Virus record (IMG/VR): IMGVR_UViG_3300010430_000134
Location: 1 to 42,992 of that record
DNA: 42,992 bases
Direction: 5' to 3' (one strand)
Source of the DNA: a virus
The notes beneath the pieces are model-generated. The model saw nothing but the letters and a program-made list of their open reading frames with translations, did not search any database and was not told the origin of the DNA. This document shows positions 39,687-42,992 of this stretch, in pieces. Every line of letters begins with the position of its first letter. Position 1 is the stretch's first letter. A program made the translations under genes and the position numbers.

Positions 39687-40361
39687 GTGGCGACCGTCAC
39701 CATCCTCAAACGCGAAGCCAGCAAGGCGCATACGAAGTCGGTCGATCCGTCGGCCGATACGATTGCCGTTGCGGGAGTCGTGGGCAACGATGATGGTGCG
39801 GGGATCGTCGTAGGAGCCGCTGGCACAGGGGCTTCCACCGGTTCGGCGCTCGAAGCTGCCGCCTTCACCGCCACCGAGCTGGGCTATCTGACTCCCGCCA
39901 ACGGGATGATGGCCTACAACTCCACGGACGCCGAGATTCAGGGCTACTTCGGCGCGGCCTGGAACCCGTGGCTGCTCAACGAGGACGTGGACCTCGACGA
40001 GCAGACAGCTACCGGAACTTCCACGATCACTCGCACGCTGGCGACCTACGCGGTCGTCACGGGCATGACGATCACCCCGGGCGCGGGGACTTGGCTGGCG
40101 ATCTTTAGCACCGCCGCGAAGGTGAACAAGAACTCCCGCACTGCGCTGTTCTCCGTCTTCTCCAATGGGGTTCAGGTGCAGAGCAGCGAACGCGAAATTG
40201 GCGGTCAGGCCAACAACATGGGCAGCGTTTGCTCCACGGCCGTGGTGACCGTGACGGCGGGTCAGGCGATTGACGCACGCTGGCGGTTGGACGCAACGAC
40301 CTCGTCCCCCACGGTGACCGCGATGGAGCGGACGCTCATTCTCGTGAAGGTCGGCCCCTAA
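39687..40361 (+). CDS. Fibre protein sharing the N-terminal anchor of 36399
   Basis: 224 residues; GTG start. It begins VTILKREASKAHTKS, identical at 12 of 18 positions with the start of the long fibre at 36399. NGMMAYNSTDAEIQGYFGAAWNPW is a common fibre linker that precedes a tip domain. The C-terminal ~125 residues are beta-rich (TYAVVTGMTITPGAGTWLAI, RTALFSVFSNGVQVQSSERE) and resemble C1q/TNF-like knobs. A second, short fibre attached at the same place as the long one is the simplest reading. The next gene starts on its last base. Confidence 0.75.
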   Translation: MATVTILKREASKAHTKSVDPSADTIAVAGVVGNDDGAGIVVGAAGTGASTGSALEAAAFTATELGYLTPANGMMAYNSTDAEIQGYFGAAWNPWLLNEDVDLDEQTATGTSTITRTLATYAVVTGMTITPGAGTWLAIFSTAAKVNKNSRTALFSVFSNGVQVQSSEREIGGQANNMGSVCSTAVVTVTAGQAIDARWRLDATTSSPTVTAMERTLILVKVGP

Positions 40362-42550
40362 TGGCTCTCACGACCTACGACTACGACCTTGACGGGGTAG
40401 ACGAGACCAGGCTCTCGCAGGAGATCCTCGACAGCGCGATCTCTGTGGTGCCGGGTGAGTTCGAGGGCACCGAGAACACCTTTGAGGCGTCGCCGACCGC
40501 CAACTTCCACGTCACCTGGGCCAATGCTCTGTCGGGCGGGGACAAGACGCTTCTCGACGCTGTGATCGCGGCGCATCCGGCTGCGGCCCCCGCCGCCGCA
40601 GAGGGCGACTCCGTTGTCCTCGGCACCGGAGCTGTCGTCGATCCCGCGCTCCTGCCCGCTGCGACGGAGACGGCCCAGGGTGTCGCTGAGATCGCCACCC
40701 AGGCGGAAACCAACACGGGGACCGACGACGTCCGGTTTGTGACCCCAGCCAAGCTGGCCGGGTGGTCTGGCGGTCCTGCTGCGGGGCAGACGCTCTACGA
40801 TGCCATTGTTCCCACCGACTACGCTCTGCCGTCAGCGGCTTTCCTCGACGGGGCCGCGACCGTCTTCGTGCGCGACGGTGGGGGCGCTGGCCCCAACGGG
40901 GAATACATCGAGACGGCCGACATCGACGTCCCCGTAAACGGGCGGCTTGAGGGCGAGAGCCCAGACGGCGCGGTGATCGACCTGTCCGGCGGATACTCGG
41001 TTGGCGCGGACGGCTCGGGCACCGACTACGCCACCGGCACCGTGTCAATCACGAGCGGGACCGCCTCGATCACAGGCGTCGGAGTCGCCTGGCAGACGGC
41101 TGGCGTTGCGGTCGGCGACTTCATTCTGCTCGGGGTCGGCGACCAGTGCTGGTTTGCGATTGCGGCCATTCCGACCGAGACGACCATCACGCTTGAGCGC
41201 ACCTACAACGGCCAGACCATGGCGGCCGACACCTACGAGATCAAGAGCCTGCGTCCCGGCATCTCCATCCAGAACCTCACGCTCATAGGCAACACGGCGG
41301 GTGCTGGGTTGGATCTGACCAACTGCATGTCCGCGCACATCGAAGACCTCCACGTTATCGACTGTGGGCTGGCGGCGACTACTCCTGCCGTGTTGATCCA
41401 AGACACGGTGGACTCGTTCTTCAAGGGCGTCAGCATCGCCGGGGGCGCGCACCACGGCATGGAGATCAACGACTCCAACGCCAACACCTTCGTCGGCCTG
41501 GTCGTCGTGAACACTGCGGGCCACGGGATTCAGGTCACAGGGGGTAACCAGGACTGCCTGTTCTCGAACTACCACATCTGCTCGTGCGCCCTCAACGGCT
41601 TCAACATCACGGGCGGGGCCGACGAGACCCTCCTCAACGGCGGGGTGCTCTCCGAGAACACGGGCGGCGGCGTCTTCATGGACGCGGGGATTGGCGACTG
41701 CCACGTTCGCAACACGACGATCCGCAACAACGGCACCTTCGGGATCGACGCTGAAGCTGGGGGCTGGTCGGCTCAGAATTGTCAGATCAGCAGCCAGACT
41801 ACCGGCTACGCCGTGATCGCACGGTCTGGTGGTCAGATCAACGACTGCATGGTTCGCGGAAACGCTGGTGGCGGGCTCAACATCCTCGGCGACGACGTGC
41901 TGCTCGACGGCAACCGGATCTACTCCAACACGGGCGACGGTATCACGATCGCCGTCGGAGCTGACCGCACGACCCTCTCTGGGAACAAGGTCTTCGGCAA
42001 CTCGGTGCTCAACGTCAACGACCTGTCCACGACCTCGATCCACGTTGACGCCAAGAGGTGTCGCTTTTACGCCGACCAGTTCGATAGCCCGATCAACGCC
42101 GACTGGGTCGTCAACGCGCTGGCCCCCGCCGCGCCCGACTCCAACAACAATGCCCTCAAGGTGCGGCTCTTTGACGACACGACGGAGGAGGGGGTCGGGT
42201 TCAACCTGTTCATTCCCCCCGACACAGAGCACCTGGTCCTCACGTTCCAGAGCCGGGCCGAGACGGCCCCGGGCGGGACGGTGACCGCGATCCCCACGCT
42301 CTACTTCCGTGAGATCCCGGACAACGCAGCTCCGTCCGCGACCTGGGCGGGCACCAACGACGGCTCCCAGGCGCTCACCGCCATCTCCCTTCCGACGAAC
42401 GAGAACTTCCAGTCGGACCGGGAGGTGCTCAACCTCACGACCCTGGGGATCGTGGCAGGCTCCTACTACCAGTTTGAGTTGACCCTGAGCGGTGGCACGC
42501 TCGTGGGCGACTGGGCCCTCCGCGCGCTGGGCGTCGAGTTGAGGGTCTGA
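40361..42550 (+). CDS. Tailspike-like right-handed beta-helix protein
   Basis: 729 residues. The N-terminal ~125 residues carry the phage fibre block ATETAQGVAEIATQAET and TDDVRFVTPAKLAG. Residues ~225-290 hold a GTVSITSGTASITG, WQTAGVAVGDFILLG module. Residues ~290-570 are Asn/Gly/Thr-rich pectate-lyase-like coils (HIEDLHVIDCGLA, GMEINDSNANTFVGL, GGVLSENTGGGVFMDAG, DGNRIYSNTGDGIT). A C-terminal ~150-residue beta domain ends the protein. Spikes of this kind often depolymerise capsule or LPS, but catalytic residues cannot be assigned by eye. Confidence 0.8.
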   Translation: MALTTYDYDLDGVDETRLSQEILDSAISVVPGEFEGTENTFEASPTANFHVTWANALSGGDKTLLDAVIAAHPAAAPAAAEGDSVVLGTGAVVDPALLPAATETAQGVAEIATQAETNTGTDDVRFVTPAKLAGWSGGPAAGQTLYDAIVPTDYALPSAAFLDGAATVFVRDGGGAGPNGEYIETADIDVPVNGRLEGESPDGAVIDLSGGYSVGADGSGTDYATGTVSITSGTASITGVGVAWQTAGVAVGDFILLGVGDQCWFAIAAIPTETTITLERTYNGQTMAADTYEIKSLRPGISIQNLTLIGNTAGAGLDLTNCMSAHIEDLHVIDCGLAATTPAVLIQDTVDSFFKGVSIAGGAHHGMEINDSNANTFVGLVVVNTAGHGIQVTGGNQDCLFSNYHICSCALNGFNITGGADETLLNGGVLSENTGGGVFMDAGIGDCHVRNTTIRNNGTFGIDAEAGGWSAQNCQISSQTTGYAVIARSGGQINDCMVRGNAGGGLNILGDDVLLDGNRIYSNTGDGITIAVGADRTTLSGNKVFGNSVLNVNDLSTTSIHVDAKRCRFYADQFDSPINADWVVNALAPAAPDSNNNALKVRLFDDTTEEGVGFNLFIPPDTEHLVLTFQSRAETAPGGTVTAIPTLYFREIPDNAAPSATWAGTNDGSQALTAISLPTNENFQSDREVLNLTTLGIVAGSYYQFELTLSGGTLVGDWALRALGVELRV

Positions 42551-42992
42551 TGGGCGTCCTCCTTGACGGCAGCTCGTGGATCATGAGCACCATCGCCTAC
42601 AACCGGCTCTCGACCGACCACACGGTCATGTATTGGCTGCGCTTGGACGACAACACGGCTACACGACGCCCCTTCGGCCACACCGGGGCCTGGGAGGCGC
42701 GGACCGGGGCGGGTGGCAACGTCCTCACCTCCGACTACCTCCAGAGCGGCACACTCGGCACGGTGACCCTCACGGGTGGGTGGGATCACGTCGCTTTCGT
42801 GCAAGACGTGACCGGAACCCAACGCCTCGCCTACCTCAACGGCGTCCTCGTCGGCACCGTGGGGTCCGCCACCTTCGTAGGGGCCCAGAACGCGAACCTC
42901 AGTCTCGGAGTCACAGCGGGTGGTGCTGCGCAAGGCTGGCTCGGTGGGATGGATGACGTGCGTGTCTACGACCGCGTCGTGCCCGCCGACGA
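42550..42992 (+). CDS. LamG/concanavalin-like protein, cut by the right edge
   Basis: The ATG overlaps the previous stop (TGATG) and the frame is open to the end of the window (147 complete codons). The sequence shows LSTDHTVMYWLRLDD, WDHVAFVQDVTG, RLAYLNGVLVGTV, LSLGVTAGG and WLGGMDDVRVYDR, the jelly-roll pattern of LamG/concanavalin A-like lectin domains that bind sugars. It follows the tailspike directly and probably adds another receptor-binding activity. The C-terminus is outside the window. Confidence 0.75.
   Translation, partial: MGVLLDGSSWIMSTIAYNRLSTDHTVMYWLRLDDNTATRRPFGHTGAWEARTGAGGNVLTSDYLQSGTLGTVTLTGGWDHVAFVQDVTGTQRLAYLNGVLVGTVGSATFVGAQNANLSLGVTAGGAAQGWLGGMDDVRVYDRVVPAD

Noticed and set aside
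1-42992. Extracellular contractile injection system or tailocin rather than a phage
   Set aside because: Tailocin-like clusters are shorter and carry one or two fibres; the long tape measure, many adhesins and open ends favour a large phage, although capsid genes are outside the window so this is not proven.

Overview
The window is one side of a large contractile-tailed (myovirus-type) bacteriophage genome, or a prophage of one. Evidence is the gene order: tail sheath, tail tube, frameshifted tail chaperone, tape measure, LysM/gp53-like protein, gpD-like hub, gp5/gpV-like spike, gp25, gpJ and gpI. About 20 kb of adhesins follow. The DNA is GC-rich, genes are packed with 1-4 base stop/start overlaps, GTG starts are common, and all but one gene lie on the + strand. 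No capsid, portal, terminase, replication, tRNA, integrase, IS or CRISPR sequence is present. The host cannot be named. A GC-rich host is likely, and a lipobox protein at 32.3 kb fits a Gram-negative one, but this is inference.

Layout. 0-2 kb: neck or tail-completion candidates and a small basic protein. 1.9-6.2 kb: an oversized 931-residue sheath, a gp19-like tube protein, a small hypothetical and a second tube-like protein. 6.2-7.8 kb: a protein with three tandem ribbon-helix-helix-like units, then a zinc-ribbon tail chaperone with a T_TTT_TTC slippery site feeding a -1 frame ORF. 7.8-18.4 kb: tape measure and baseplate. 18.4-25.2 kb: three related beta-propeller-like proteins and two proteins carrying short His/Asp repeats. 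25.2-31.0 kb: three tandem paralogous fibres, each with a collagen-like Gly-X-Y stretch before a ~100-residue tip. 31.0-32.3 kb: a DnaJ-type CxxCxGxG protein, then a 2-oxoglutarate/Fe(II) oxygenase with prolyl-4-hydroxylase active-site spacing. 32.3-33.5 kb: a lipoprotein and two small proteins. 33.5-33.8 kb: the single - strand gene. 33.9-38.5 kb: a second baseplate/fibre block. 38.6-43 kb: a CxxCxxCC (YkgJ-family) protein, a coiled-coil protein, a fibre sharing an anchor with the previous one, a beta-helix tailspike, and a LamG-like gene cut by the window edge.

How it may work. The first half builds tube, sheath and baseplate. The second half is an unusually varied adhesion apparatus. The most interesting idea is that the oxygenase hydroxylates Y-position prolines in the collagen-like fibres made just upstream, so that the phage carries both substrate and enzyme. 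The sequence also shows regulatory structure inside the late region: sigma70-like promoters with 17-18 bp spacers, a bipartite element (GCGATAAA-N13-CCTCGTCTA) shared by two distant small genes, and a dyad that buries the ribosome binding site of the ribbon-helix-helix gene while containing its promoter -10 box.

No stretch over 300 bases lacks a gene. All functional calls rest on reading motifs by eye; no database search was run.
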